Source: Halichondria panicea (taxonomy: Eukaryota; Porifera; Demospongiae; Suberitida; Halichondriidae). From it: DNA of 64,000 nt. Made by a program: the position numbers and the translations under genes. The stretch covers positions 3,548,001 to 3,612,000 of the forward strand of contig NC_087390.1 in the NCBI RefSeq assembly GCF_963675165.1, in the 5' to 3' direction. Below, in pieces: positions 43,740 through 58,670 of the stretch (its first letter is position 1; each line of letters begins with the position of its first letter). Below the pieces are notes generated by a model, which saw only the letters and a program-made list of their open reading frames with translations, did not search any database and had not been told where the DNA came from.

Positions 43740-44711
43740 TACCTGTGCAGGATGGGCATACCTAGATCTACTAACTATTCTTCTCGAATTTTACCCATAA
43801 TTTATATTATTATTTTTGTTAAGTTACTTAGATTTACTAACTTGTGCTTCATGTATAACTCTCTACTCGTTTGTACTTACTTCACCCACTCGTTTGGCCA
43901 TAAAGGCTGTTGTTGCTCAAAAAAAAAAAAAAAAAAGTATACCAGGCCGCCTTTCTCTTCGCGGCCTGGAATCGAGGCTAGGCCTCCACTAGATGCAAAT
44001 AGGTGAGACCTGGACTTCAATTAACCACCTAAATCGAAGTTTTATAGCATGTAGACTCTGGTAGTAAAATAACACCACTACCATACCTGCAGAATACCTC
44101 CAGGAAAATATTTATTTTTTAGTGTGAATCTATGTAGCTATACAGGTTGTTACAGATGCTGTTGGTCTCTGTGGTACTACTGTGAAATAGTGTGATAGTG
44201 GTGTAGATGTGTATATTGCAATAATTATGGGGCGTATGATGTACGTACTATTAGTGCACTGGAACTTGTGCAGTGAATATGGAAGTCTAACGCCCACAAA
44301 TCATTTTCTGGTTAAGCACGCTAAATTGAGCGTTCGTGACTTAGGCCACACCAAATTTATCCTATGTTTCAAAGACTTTTAATCCTCAAAAACAGACCAG
44401 GGTGGCAGGTCAATAAATTGATGAATATCGTTATGAGAGTCATAATTAAGACACCACAAAAAGTCACTTTTATTTTTTGGCATTATGCAAAAATACATGT
44501 ATGACCCAGAAAATCTGTGAAACATAAGTGGTGTGGCCTTTATAATAATAGCAAGTAAGAGCCAGCTTTGCAAATGTAGCTAGAGTAAAAAATGTGATAC
44601 TGATAGCTAGATTCGTTTTCAGGGGGGGGGGGGGCAGGGGGAAGCTTTCCCCACCAGTCTGCAAATTAAATTCAAAACTAGTGAGAACGTACCCGGTACC
44701 CAAGAATCTAC

Positions 44712-45006
44712 CTAGACGGGCGTCACCGCACTCCCTGAAGGAGGATGGGAACCAAGCCTATCTATAGTTTTGTTCTGGCTGTTACGCAATAGCATTATTA
44801 TTTTTAAGCAGGTGTTAGCCAATAGCGATGAATATCACTTGTGTTGGCCACGCCTCTCAGCGTGTGCAAAATTCGCACGTGGTAAAGTTAAGTGGGTGTG
44901 ATCAAATACTGCAATCTGATTGGAGCCGGTGGAAAACAAAACTGTAGATAAGCTTGGGTCCCGTCCTCCTTCCGTACAACGGTCAAGGGCGGCGACGCCC
45001 GTCTAG
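44712..45006. mobile_element. Inverted-repeat element, copy B of 8750-9044
   Basis: Ends CTAGACGGGCGTC in inverse orientation, offset 35,962. Confidence 0.65.
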
Positions 45007-46265
45007 GTTTAGGATCTACCATCTTACTATAACTAGGAGCATGCACAGCATGTTTGGGGTGAGCGTGCGCGAATTGTGTATCTGGGTTATATGATTTCCA
45101 AGAAAGCGTTTGAGTCGCAGTGTGTAATTGCAAATGAGTCTTGCCCATGCAGTTGCACTGACGAAATATTTTTAGGCTGTTGCCTGCTTTACTATGGTGA
45201 TAGCTCCAGCCCAGAAATCAGCATGCAGGATGATAGATTCCACCTTATCTAACAAGGTAGGCTTTCCTGAACTGCTCTAACACTGAAGTTGCATCCAACA
45301 ATGAGATAGATTAGACTGATCAAACGTATTGTATCTATAAAACGTATCAATATGCCCAACATTTTACACAGCATGGGGAAAGGTGTGTCTGTACAAACTA
45401 ACAGGAGGAGCAAGGTTAGGGGGAAGGAGATTATTATCACAATACTGTTTCTTGCTGGACAACATAATTATCATGTACTGTGAAGTAAGCTGCTCTGACC
45501 TGTGAGGGTACCTGTGTGACCTCAACAGTCTCCACCTGAGCTGCTCTGACCTGCTGTAGTGTCTGGTCTCTGTGCTGTCCTGTTGAGCTAGCTTGGTTCA
45601 TTAATTATCTGTATACACAAGTAGTGATCTGTGACCTATCCTTGCAAATAAGTTGCTGTGACCTCCTGCAGGCGTGCCTGTGTGATCTCAGGCTCAGAAG
45701 GTCCCCATCTGAGCTCCTCTGACCTGCTGTAGGCTTGCCTGTGGTCTCAAGAGTCTCTGTGTGTCTTGTCTAGTCTTCGTTGCTGAGTACAAGTGTAGCT
45801 AGCTCTTGTGGCCATGCGCAGCTTTCACGTGAAAGTTGGTAAAAGGTCACGAGTACAAAAAACAAAGATCGTGCAGTGGATTTCAGTAAACCATAACTTT
45901 GTCGAAAGCTTTTTTGAAACCCGACAGACAGACAGACAGACACACACGTACACGTACGTACACATCTAGTTGAGCGTTGGTTGGACTCCGCCCAACTAGT
46001 ACACATCGACACACAAAATAGCAACGTTCATTACTAGGATCGGAAGGGACTCGCTTCGCTCACCCCAAATATTGCATTCTGAAAAGTTAAAATAACAACT
46101 CACCTTCACAAAGTGTATTTGAGTGGTTTATGAGAAGTAGAAAGATTGTAATGATCTCCAATACACTCGTCGCGTCATGTTCAATTTGTAATGACACTCT
46201 GACTTTGTTGATGTTCTAGCCTCGATTCCAGGCCGCTAATTGTTTAGGCCTTGAGAAGGAGGCTA

Positions 46266-46669
46266 CCGTATATCTTCTAATTTATCGGACAGCAAAAAAT
46301 AATTATTTTGGAAATTGTCCGGGTATAATTGGAACAGATTTTTATAGAGCATGCGAAGTGTCCGGAATAATTAGAACAAGCAAGCAGCTGCATGCGAGCT
46401 AGCTAAGTTTAATAGAACAAGGTACGACTGAATAGTTGCACTAACTATCTAAAACTAGCTACTCAAAGCTATCTAACTGCAGCACTCCAAGTCTTACTTG
46501 CCGTCTAGTACGTCTATGAATGGTAACTCAACTTTTCAAGGTATTGTCCGGATATTTAGAACAAATGTAATATTAAAGTACTGGAGTGTCCGTTGTATTA
46601 GAACAACAAAAATTGCCCAAAAGAGTGTCCGGGTAATTAGAAGTGTCCGATAAATTAGAAGATATACGG
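46266..46669. mobile_element. GTCCGG-motif element, copy B of 10304-10691
   Basis: TA-flanked. It is 16 bp longer than copy A after three indels, one of which is a 10-bp tandem unit lost here. Confidence 0.75.
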
Positions 46670-46732
46670 TATTGATGTTCGAGTTCAGGCTAGGCAGCCT
46701 CGAGACCAGCCGTTTGTTATCAGAGGGGTTAA

Positions 46733-47503
46733 CCAGACATACAAAAGAAAGGGGATTGGAAACGAAATTTGTACGAAATTTTTGCGTGAAGCATTCCGCG
46801 TTATAGGGCATGGCTAAAACTACAAAGGATTATATTTATAGTCAGCATGCTCACTACCTGTCTTGACTGCTCTACAATGTGCTGTACATAGAAACAGTGA
46901 AATTGATCATTTTTAATGTTGATTTTTCTAAAAAGTAAAGAGAATTTAGCTCTAAAAAGTCGACTAAGCCATGCAGCCACTATTACTAGACAAATAAATG
47001 CTATGCAAGAAGAAATAGCCTTTACTATGAAGTCATAGGAGGGACAGGCCCGTGGTGTGTCTAAAAGTATACTAAAGCAGTTTGAAGGACTATACTGCAA
47101 ACGTTTATGAACAGTACAGCTTATTTATAGCATGAAGCCATTCTATGTAGCACTTAGATACATAATAACCAAGTCAAACAATGTCCTTTGCTGTTTTGAC
47201 TTCACAGGAGGGACAGAGAAAAGTTGACATAGAGTAATTCAATCAAAAAAATTGGAAACAGAGTAAAGACAACGGACTTAGAGCTTGTCAGTGGTATAAG
47301 CTTACTTCTCTCAAGTATCTCCCAGGCCCTGAGTGATCTCTAGTGGATAGGAGAGCTAGAAACCAGGGATACAAAACCGTAGCGCAGTCCTCCATGTAAT
47401 TATTTGCGAGCGCAATAATTACACGGAGTGCTTCACTGGATGTCAGTCCTTTTACATAGGGCGTGGGCGGTCGTTTCCAATCCCCTTTCTTTTGTATCTC
47501 TGG
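46733..47503. mobile_element. GGATTGGAAACG-family element, copy B of 10755-11525
   Basis: Same ends; length unchanged. Confidence 0.7.
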
Positions 47504-47541
47504 TTTAACGTACGCCATACGTACGCACTACATGTACACAT

Positions 47542-48026
47542 CAGAGGAGGTACGACATGCAGGAGCAGTAATTGGAAATTAATTGGCAATTTTTGCTGAG
47601 TCAGCAAATACGTTCAAAATACGTTCAGATACAGAAAACTCAGCGTTTGTAGAGTCCTATGGCTAATAAAAACAACAGGCAGCAATTGCAAGACTACTTC
47701 TATGTAGCTACAGATAGCCTGTTAGTTCTCAGGTATAAGGTCACTGCATTGAACATCAACGTAGCTACATATATTTGTTGACTCGACATGTAGGGCAATT
47801 ACTATTACATAACAATCACGTGCTACGAATATTGTCAAGTCAGCAAAATATGTGTAGCTACGTTGATGCTCAATGCATGCAGTGACCTTATACCTGAGAA
47901 CTAACAGGCTAGCTACATAGAAGTGATCTTGCAATTGCTGCTTGTTGTTTTATTAGTCATAGGACTCTACAAACACTGAGTTTTCTGTCCAATCATCATC
48001 AATCACATCTAATTGCTCCTCCTCTG
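47542..48026. mobile_element. Foldback element, copy B of 11553-12050
   Basis: Palindromic as in copy A, but the right terminus has lost 11 bp, so the ends no longer match. Confidence 0.75.
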
Positions 48027-48619
48027 GGTACACAAGGTGCAATCCTCGCTCAGCATTAAATTTTGCTTGGCTTATATGACGTTAATTTAAATTAATGTCT
48101 TTTGTTGCAATGAATGTAATGATCGGCACGTAGGTTTGTGTATTTAGTGACAGTCGTAAATTAGTAGATCTAGCTAGATCTGTTGCGATATAGACTCGCA
48201 AGCCGTCACTGCTGCATGGCGAACAGTAGACTTGTCAAACTCTGTGTAGAGACTCGTATTCGCACAGTCAGCAATACTGTAGAGTGGGAAATTTTGTGTT
48301 TTTCGAGGGCAGAGCAGTAACGCGAAAATTAAAACCGGGGCAAACTGTTTACCGTAACGTTAACTATAGCTCTTTGATGGCTGCAATATCCAGTATATAT
48401 AGTCTCGCTTGTGCATTGGAGTGTTATTAGGACTCTGGAGGTCCTTTTATAGAGCTGCGACCTGTAGTATAAGTCAGATATACCACACCTACTCGGAGAT
48501 AAGCACCCTGTATATCCTCCTCGTATAGGTGTGATATATCCTAAAAGTGTGATTCAAAGGCTTAAACTTGGGTGTGTTACTCTGTATTAATTCAGCCATA
48601 ATGTGCTATCCTTTTGTAG

Positions 48620-48737
48620 GATTAGTGGCAATGGTGAATTTAATGACAGTGCAGAGAGAACCTGGATTGGAGAGCGTTCTATGGACTCTAAAACTATAAC
48701 TAAATCTAAAACTGTCATGTTCAATTTTGACACGTAG
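48620..48737 (+). pseudogene. Orphan MORN2 last exon, copy B
   Basis: As at 12644-12761, with one coding change: GCA GAG in place of GCA GGG (Gly to Glu) near 48654. Acceptor TTTTGTAG kept. Confidence 0.87.
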
Positions 48738-49759
48738 TTATGTTTTTATGATTATTTTAATGATGTGTGCTGATCAAACATGCAGTACGTACGTACGTAA
48801 CCAGGCCACTAGTTGTTAAGGGCAAATCGTATGTCATTTATATAGCTATAATTATACTGCAGCTGATCAATGAGATGCGAAGGTGCATAGACATTGGACA
48901 CCGTATTAATTATTATTACGTATGCATGTATGTGAAAAACAGCACAAATCACTACCAATTTAGAGTCCGACTATAATGTGTACAGTACTAATCAGCAAAA
49001 TCAACAAAAGTCATTGGTGAATACCATGAGTCCATAAAAGTTCAGTTTAACACAGATGACATTAAAAACAAGTGGTGACAGTTTAATTCTAATTATTAAG
49101 GTTATTAGCGACTAACGGCTGCTGATCGGGATTTACCTCTACACGAAGTGCTAATTTATGTTTACGGTAAATTTTGTAACAGCATAGTATCACTACAATT
49201 GTGATCAAAAGTAATGCTCCACTGACAATAGCCAAGACAATTGTGATCGCCTCATAATCAGGAGGGCTTGGGGTGCCTGGGCTGCCTGGGGTGCCTGGGG
49301 TAGGGGTACCTGCACAGACAGAGAGTTATGGTTATACTGATACGTATTATTGCTTTTTAATAAGTGCTGACATCAGCGTTTTACATTCAAATTGCACAGG
49401 AAGCGACTCATTATCAAGTGTGCAGATATTTTTCCATATCGCATACATCCAGAAGTATAATTGCACACTTGTTATTCACTAGGAAGTGATTCTTAATTGG
49501 AATGAAACGTTTTCAGCAGTGAGAGAACAAGAAAAACAATAATTTACACACTTGTGATCATGCAATGTAATGTTTATCAGTCTCTTTTCATGTTTTCTGA
49601 TGCTCTCTGATGCTCTAAATTTTGCAGTGAGGCTGAGGGTCATGAGGTTGTCAGTGTTCAGTTTAGCAGTCATATTAACAAGAGGCTTCAGTATTGGGAA
49701 TGAATAGCCTCGTTCCCAGGCCTTACTTTTTCTTGCTGTTGTCATCGAGGGGTCCGCAA

Positions 49760-49900
49760 CGGCCAGGAATCTCGTACAAAATTTTTGGAATCTCAACTGA
49801 AATCTTGAAATCTCACTTGGAATCTTGAAATCTTGTGGAATCTCTGGAATCCCTTGGAATCTCTGAAATCTCTTGGAATCTCTGAAATCTTGTGGAATGT
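49760..49900. repeat. TGGAATCTC tandem repeat, copy B
   Basis: About 18 bp shorter than 13780-13935. Confidence 0.8.
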
Positions 49901-52900
49901 TAATGAGATACCCGTAAATGTATATAAATAATTCGTATACTTCGCCGTAGATTATTATTGAGGTTGCAGTAGCCTCGAGACCAGGCCGATTATCGAGGCT
50001 GCGGTTGCAGGCTCAGCTGCTATTTACATCTCTCTCTCTATGAGAATCCTCCTCATAGCAGCTCTGTGTGCAGATTATAGACGATTCCTAAAGAGATTAA
50101 GGTGAGTTTAACCAGCATAATAATAATAATTATTAAGTCATGAAAATTTGTATACAGGCTGAACAGCAAAGTGATGACAAAGCTCTCCCAAAATCAGCTC
50201 CAAACTGCCCACTCTTAATGCCGAGAGTGAGCTTATGGTTGAGTGAATCTGATGCAGTACCAGCGTAATAATTTATAGTTGAAAGTTGCATAATTATATA
50301 TAGATCTATGCATCACAGGACGGACGAAGCGAGGGACAAGGCTCCAAGTCCAAACTGTCCACTCTTAATGAGAGTGAGCTTATGGTGGTATGCAGTACCA
50401 GCGTAATAATTGTTGTCATGAAGTTTGTATATGCATCACAGGATGGACGAAGCGAGGGACAAGGCTCCCCTTCTCATCTTAATGGTAGTGAGCTTATTGT
50501 GCCGGTGAGTCTGACCTGCAGTATACCAGTGTACCAGTGTACATGAAAAATTGTAATTATGCATCACAGGATGGACAAAGCGAGGGACGTAGTTATGTTT
50601 TTATGATTATTTTAATGATGTGTGCATGCTGATCAAACATGCAGTACGTACGTAACCAGGCCACTAGTTGTTAAGGGCAAATCGTATTTCTATAATTAGT
50701 TGGTGGTCATATATAATTATATAGCTATAATTATACTGCAGCTGATCAATGAGATGTGAAGGTGCATAGACATTGGACATCGTATTAACTTATTATTAGG
50801 TACGCATGTATGTGAAAAACAGCACAAATCACTACCAATTTAGAGTCCGACTATAATTATGTGTACAGTACTAATCAGCAAAAAATCAACAAAAGTCATT
50901 GGTGAATACCATGAGTCCATAAGTTCAGTTTTAACACAGATGACATTAAAAACAAGTGGTGATAGTTTAATTCTAATTAAGGTTATTAGGGACTAATGGC
51001 TGCTGATCGGGATTTACCACTACACGAAGTGCTACTTTATATTTACGGTAAATTATGCAACAGCATGGTATCACTACAATTGTGATCAAAAGTAATGCTC
51101 CACTGACAAAAGCCAAGACACTAATTGTGATCGCCTCATAATCAGGAGGGCTTGGGGTTGGGGTGCCTGGGGTGCCTGGGGTACCTGGGGTAGGGGTACC
51201 TGCACAGACAGAGTTATGGTTATACTTATACGTATTATTGCTTTTTAATAAGTGCTGACATCAGCATTTTACATTCAAATTGCACAGGAAGCGACTCATC
51301 ATCAAGTGTGCAGATATTTTTCCATATCGCACATGCATCCGGAAGTATAATTGCACACTTGTTATTCACTAGGAAGTGATTCTTAATTAGAATATGAAAC
51401 GTTTTCAGCAGTGAGAGAACAAGAAAAACAATAATTTACACACTTGTGATCATGCAATGCAATGTTTATCAGTCTCTTTTCATGTTTTCTGATGCTCTCT
51501 GATGCTCTTTTGCAGTGAGGCTGAGGGTCATGAGGTTGTCAGTGTTCAGTTTAGCAGTCATATTTAACAACAGGCATCAGTGTTGGGAATGAGTAGCCTC
51601 GTTCCCAGGCCTTACTTTTTCTTGCTGTTGTCATTGTTCATCCATATAAATCGAGGTAGAAGACAAAATGAGGCAGCAAAGAAAGAAATGTGCGTACAAT
51701 TAAGAAAAGTAAGGCCTGGTTTGGGAAATCGTGTGATCCACAAGGATTTTTATGAACGTGGGCGATATGTAGCCCACAATCGTGACGTAAGGTATTCTCC
51801 CACGCATTCAGACTGTACTGAGACAACCACCAAGCTAGTCTCGAATACCAGGATGATTACATTCCTGACTGACAGAACGTTCTGCCCAGAGTCACCAGAC
51901 GGTTCTCTCCCGCCCACACTTACAATGAGAACCGGCTGGTATTCGAGACTAGCTGTGCTGCAAGTCAGATCAGGGAACCAGCGTGGCCAGATCTAGTGGC
52001 TTCTTACTAGATGATTATAATGACTAGATCTAGCATTTAGAAAGACACAAGAAACATAAGGTGGTGATTGTCTAAACACACAATCTAGACTAGTAGTCTA
52101 GTAGATCTAGCTAAGCCTAAGGTATAGCTAGCTAGTGCTGGCAAACTTCCAGTTCCAAGTCCATGTCCAGCTTGCTGCTAGCAAAGTTTTATCATAGATC
52201 ACCTCTAATCTATGGTTTTATTAGTCATAGATCTCTACGTGGGCAGTCCAACATCTCCAGCACTGCATGCCCACGCTCATTTTTACCCTTCTACATGTAC
52301 CTTCGCACGACTTCCCGATACAGGCTCTCCTTTTTCCTAACTCTACGTCTATTTCTTTCTTTATTCCTCCAATTAATATCGTATTTTATCTCATTGAACG
52401 ATTAATACAGTATTTTATCTTATTGAATGATTGTGATAAGGCCAGGAACAGAGAAAAGAAAAAGGAGAGCCTGTGTAGAGGCTAGGGAATGAGTGCTTTG
52501 AGCGGAATATTGCACATGTAGAAGTGTACTGCACCACCATGCATTTAAGCTTGTTCAGGCTTTTGTAAGTCGTTTTTTCTTCAAAACGGTTGTCACTTTT
52601 CTTTTGCTATAGCGGTCCATGTTTCCTCTTCTGATACACTGGAGCATGATAGAAAGCAAGCACATGTTGTTTATCCTTCAGAACTATCCATTTTCAAAAC
52701 GGGTTGCTGGTTGTCAACGTTTTTCTTGTCTTTTTTCTTGTCTGTTCTCTACAAAATCTTTTAGTAGCCTTCTGCAAGCTCTCCTGGTGTTCTAGAGTCT
52801 TATTTCTTTGTCTTTTAGCCGTTTTCTTTCTCTTAAACTCGTCTTCAACTGGGAGAACTCAATTTTGTTGCTACACATCCTTCTGGTTGACAAAGCAACC

Positions 52901-53564
52901 GCATGCAGCGCATGTGCAGATTCAATGCATTTTGGTTGCTAAGCAATAAATGCATTATCCCATGGATACTGATGATTATCACGAGTCTGTGCCAGTAACT
53001 GCACGAGTGCCTGCATTAGTATCCATAGGATAATATCATTATTATTATTATTATAAAGAGTCCAATAATCACAATTATGACTGCATGTGTATAATTATCA
53101 TGATAATTATGCCTCGAGTTATAGCTACTGTATATATGGAATGAAAACACCACGGGTGCTGATACCTCGGTGGAGGTGTCAAAGCTACATAACATAAGAA
53201 GCTACTAGCTATAATTATAGCTTACACATAACACACAATAATCATGATGAACATTTTTCATTAATTGCAGGAAACTCAAAAAGTAGGATATGATCGATAT
53301 GATTGTTGTTAAAATACCAGAAAGTCCAAGTCTAAAATTAATGGCTGCTGCATCAGCAGCTAGAGCATTAGCAGTTAAAGCATTGTAGCTCTCTTCTCAC
53401 TCTTGCAGCTACCAATAGTTAGCGTTCTAGTGTACAGCTAACACTAAGTAGAGTAGCAACACTCCATGGACAAGTTTTTCTACGCACTTTTCTGAAAAAG
53501 CTGCAAGCTGCAATGGCATTCCAAGTAACTAGGCATATTAAACTCGAGAACCAAGCATTATTAA

Positions 53565-54170
53565 GGTTACGGTAAACAGTTTGCTCATGAATATTCATGA
53601 TTTTCTTATAATGATTTTTGTGAAACTATAAATGCCATGAGAGAAGTTTGAAGCACATACATGATAAATATATCGTTGTATCAATCTGTATGACAAGTAT
53701 CAATCTTCAAACATCTTTCAGTGGAAGCTCTGAGCGATCATCAAGTTACTAGAAACAACACAAAACTAGTAGTCATTTTAAGCTTCCAAAAACATTTCTA
53801 GCTCTGTGTTCTTGGTCTTATATGATGCTTCTTACCATTCTGGAGGGCGTGTAGAAGCGTTTTTTTCTTTCCAGGCCAACAAACTCTCACAAAATAATAA
53901 TATGTAGACTAACTCCACTTAAAATGGCAGCCAGAGCCAAGGAAAACAGCCTCTTGTGAGCTTTCAGTAGCCTTTTTTCAAAATATCTCTTCTACACGCC
54001 CTGCATATAGTGAAGCTACAGTAGACTGTACCTAAGCTTTATAGTAAAAATGTCTATTCGAGCCATGAAATGACTACTGCGTTTCAGCTGGACTTCCAGC
54101 TCATTCTAGCTGGAAAAGATCACTAGATCTAGCTCATGAATAATTAATGAGCAAACGGTTGACCGTAACC
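53565..54170. mobile_element. TTAA-flanked element, copy B of 17512-18117
   Basis: Same length and TTAA flanks. Confidence 0.75.
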
Positions 54171-54519
54171 TTAATTTTGTAAATTAATCCATGACTAAAA
54201 GCTTATAAAAACTCTTACTTGTACTTTATTGATCCTTGAGCAGCTGTAGCAGTCTACACAGACAGACGTACACAACCATATACATCGCTTGCGCATGGGC
54301 ACCGAGGCATAATAATTACATGATTTTGAACAGGGAAAAAATGACAATAATGGATCTCTGTCAGTCCACTATTGCTCACCTGTACAGATAGGTTGCCTAT
54401 AACCTGTGATCTGACACAACTCTTCGTTTCCTTCCGAATAAATAGGCGAGTCCTCTTTGCTTTTATCAAACACTGTAGTACATGTATCAGAGCAATGCAA
54501 TAATGTAAAATTAATGGTA

Positions 54520-54685
54520 CCGTATAGCGGGTAGTTTTCGTTGGTGAACATTTTTGTACGAACGACCCATCGTATTATTAATTTTCGTACAGCTCAGAAT
54601 CACTGTGTTGAATCTATTGCGGTAGAAGTGTGTTTGTATGATATATGCTCTTCAACGAAATCTACGAAAATAACCCGCTATACGG
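54520..54685. mobile_element. CCGTATAGCGGG element, copy B of 18466-18631
   Basis: TA-flanked, next to receptor exon 6. Confidence 0.8.
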
Positions 54686-55383
54686 TAACAATGATACAGA
54701 ATTACCGGGTAGTATGAAAAAATAATACCCTTCATAATAATCACTTGAAGTACATGCACTGTAACAATCACGATATATAAATACATGCATGAGTGAAATA
54801 TAAACAAACACCAAATACAAGTGATCAGATGCTTCACAGGGTATATATAGCCTAATTAATTACTCCAAGTTAGCTATAGGAACATGTAGTCTACATGTAC
54901 TTGTGGTTTGCTGAATCCATTTTGCAAAGTAATTTTGTGGCAGAAACGCAGAAAAACAAATCCCAAACAATGACTTTGATTGAGGCTATTAAGATAACTA
55001 ACTTACAGCATTTCAAAACGATACCGTCCTCAAACAAACAAGTATCTACGCTACACAAGGGAGTAGTAGGCCAGCTGAAACAACAGCTGAAACAAGGCTC
55101 AGAAGTAACCATACAATCGCTCGTGTGGATGCTGCGAAGCCAAGCGTTGTGTTGGAGACTTGTGCTGTGTACGTGTGTGCAAGATGTACGTGCATGCATA
55201 CATATAAGTAGAGACGGGAGGGGAAATCACTAGTAACTAATGTTTCAGAAAGTAATTATAGTTTGGTCCTGTGTTAATTGGAGTTAAGCAACAACAGCTA
55301 GCTCCTCCAAAACTTGGGCTACACATCGAAGATTTAAACATGCACTGTACAGGTGGATCATTGCTTACTCCAATTAAGTTACA

Positions 55384-56466
55384 CCATAGATAGAGTATAG
55401 AGAGGGATTGGAAACGGAAGTACCCTCGAAGTACTGCCATCCGTGTATCTCCGCGGTTTAATCGAGGCTTACTTTTTAACACGAGGGCTAACATGAATAA
55501 TTCATGAGAATTGTTTTGCTCTCTGTAAGAAGTTCATGAGCAGTTCTGCTGCTAAACATCAACTTTCATCTCATACTCGAGGCCATTTGGGACACAGGAC
55601 TCTATTTAGTTACACAGCCTTAGCTATATCATAGGTTCTATAGGAACACAAGCATGAAAAACGCTCTGTGTACCTCTAGCTACTTCACGACAATCGAGAT
55701 TATATTTTCTTCGTTTCCAATTGATACCTACTACAGTACTTTTCAAGTAGGTTGAATCATTCAAAGTTGAATGTTGAAGTGAGTACTCACACCACTAAAC
55801 CACAAAACAAAGCTGATCATGATTATGATCTTCAGATACCCACAAGCTTCATAATTATGTACAAATGTATGTGTATCTTTGCTTGAACTTCTCCTAAGTA
55901 AGTGCTTAGATTTTCAAAGAGTATCTGTAGCACTGTTACGGATTCAACATAGGATGAGGACCATGCCTTTAATTTGCTACTTTGGCTCGACATCTCCACT
56001 TCTCCCGAACAAATGCTCTATTCTTTTACAGTACTTTTGCCAATGTACATTAATTCTCTTACTTGGTTTGCTTAAGTAGTGTAGCAACACTCTGCACCTC
56101 AAGTCATTTGAATATGCATCTAGATGAACACCCACACATTATTATCATGCATGGGCATCATCACACTGACAGGCTGTGACAGCCACCTACAGTTGTATCA
56201 GCTTTGTGGTTTAGTGGTGTGAGTACTCACTTCAACATTCAACTTCAACCGACTTGAAAAGTACTGTATATTATATCAGGGGGCATGTGATTCAGTAATG
56301 GGGGTAGCTCTGAGATGTATGCATTGGACACAATAAGTTTCCCGGGCTTTTGCGGGAGTTATAAAGAGATACACGGATGGTCACGTACAGAGCCACTACG
56401 TAGACTTCATTGTAAAACATCACGTGAATCACTTCCGTTTCCAATCCCTCTCTACTCTATCTATGG
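55384..56466. mobile_element. 5-bp-duplication element with nested insert, copy B of 19330-20412
   Basis: The nested TA element occupies 55734-56266. Both insertions therefore predate the large duplication. Confidence 0.82.
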
Positions 56467-57345
56467 TTACACTATACTATACACCACTTCATGCATGTAC
56501 TATACTACTAAACACAAACAGACAACTTACGGATCATAGTGAGAGTTTGAATTCTTTGCAGTGGTGATATGGTCAGCTTCAGTGTACCCCATCTGCCTGC
56601 ATACTGAGTTAGCAGCATTGAGTGTGAATGGTTGTGTTGGGTCCTGAGTAATAATACCCCACGAACTATAGCCATTACGGTACATGTAAATGAGCACCAG
56701 TCCAAACGAAACTTGATGACCTACATTGAGAAAAACTGTCCTGTGAAGTTGTTAAAACCATATGTCATTATTTTACTATTGCAGGCCTTTCAAGTATGAT
56801 ACTGTAACAGTTCCCTAAGAAGAGTCTGGTTGAATATTAGCCTCGATCCCAGCCCCTCTCGTCTTTGTCAATTGAGAGCGACCTGGAATCGAGGCTAGTT
56901 GAATATGCCATTGGGTTTTTGACAGACATAAAAGAGGCAATTAAGTTGTTAATGGGAGGAGTCCTAGCTTGGATAACTACATAACCCTTTATACCTGGAG
57001 CAGTATTCTTGGGATGTAGTAGCAGCACTTGTCCAATGTAACCTTCATTTGGCACCTTGTTCCAGCTTTCATCAGATCCTAACATGTGCATGAATGTACA
57101 CGTACAGTAAGCATGCAGGCACAGATATAACTTTATCACCTCCCCACAATAATTATTTGTGAATAGGCAAGCCGTAATACACGTACATTCCAATCTTTGA
57201 AGTTCACAAAGCCATACAGAAGAGATTCACATACAATATGCTACACGTTACATGTAGGAGCTAGTAAAGGCTAGGACCCGAATAGTGGCCTGTGTATATT
57301 ACTATTATGCCTCGAGGCGTAGCCGCACGAGGGATACGATAAAGC

Positions 57346-57740
57346 CAGAGGAGGTCGGACATCACTTGAACTTTCACTAATTATGACCTTTTAATGACAT
57401 TCCAGGCCAAATTGCTTTTCGTTTTTGCTGACTCAGCAATAGAACACGACTGGATCTAGCTAGAATGGCGGTCCAGTAACCATCACAGACACCAAACACA
57501 ACTATTTGTCAACAGATTCAGCGACAGAAAGCGTGCAAAAACATTATCTCATAAATTAGTCGCCCTCTATATAACATAGACTCGTGATTAGGCCGCCCAA
57601 CTTTTAGAGGGCGGCTAAAATATGAAACTAGCTGAAGTGCAGTAGCAGTTACTGCTGAGTCAGCAAAGCAATTTGGCCTGGAATGTCATTAAAAGGTCAT
57701 AATAATTAGTGAAATTTCAAGTGATGTCCGACCTCCTCTG
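57346..57740. mobile_element. CAGAGGAGG element, copy B of 21292-21686
   Basis: Inside the left inverted arm (57297-58084), as in copy A. Confidence 0.82.
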
Positions 57741-58404
57741 CGGTAAAACTGACTGTGTGTGTGTGTATTCCAGCAGTAACTGCTCAACGGTTGCAATGCG
57801 ACGAAAACTAACAGCTTCTATAGGCTTCTAGCCACGTTCTCTTGGATTTTGATTCGTGGATTAGCAAACTAAAGCTTCCTTCTCGAGTTATGGCTAGTTT
57901 GACTCACATTGAAGGCTGTTGCAGTCTCTTCAGAATCTTTCATAGCATCATCTGTCCGCACAAACTTTCTATTCAACATATGAGTTAGCCTTGCACTAAA
58001 GCGCTAGCTTTTTGTTAGCTACAATACTCAGAAAATATCTGTTAAAACAGCTAGCTAGCAGTAGCCATTTGTGAAATTGATCTCTATACACTGAACTACA
58101 GATCCTAGAAGAATCAATTTTCTTCTTTCTTTAGTTTGAGGCACTAAATTTTCGCGGATAGCTCAAACTAAAGATTTTATTTTTGAGGATAGAGGTCTTT
58201 CAATACCGAAAAGTAAAAAGGAATTCCCAAATTTTGAAGGCACTAGATTTGAGGTAAATCCGCGAAAACCTCAAACATTTTGTGCCTCGAAAATAACCCA
58301 CTATACATGCAGTATACATGTAGGTAATAGTGTTCCTCAACCCTTACTAACGTTGACCTAGAGCTCTTTCACTCAATAATTGACATAATAATATTATGTG
58401 CAAT

Positions 58405-58670
58405 CAGGAGTGTATGAAGAGGAGTATGCGACTCACACGCACATTCCATTCTACATCCCAGACTGATTCCGTCACTAACACTTGTAGTTGTGTAAACTGT
58501 TAGCCATGAATAAAATTAAATGTTGGCTGGAGGTACAAACCACAACAGACCATGTGCGTGTATGCTGATATCATTTTAACCACTACACTGGCGTGGTATG
58601 ACATACTCATACCGGAATTTGGTTTACACTACAACTGCTACAGTTGGATACTCCTCTTCATACACTCCTG
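58405..58670. mobile_element. 7-bp-duplication element, copy B of 22351-22616
   Basis: GTGCAAT on both sides as in copy A. Confidence 0.87.
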
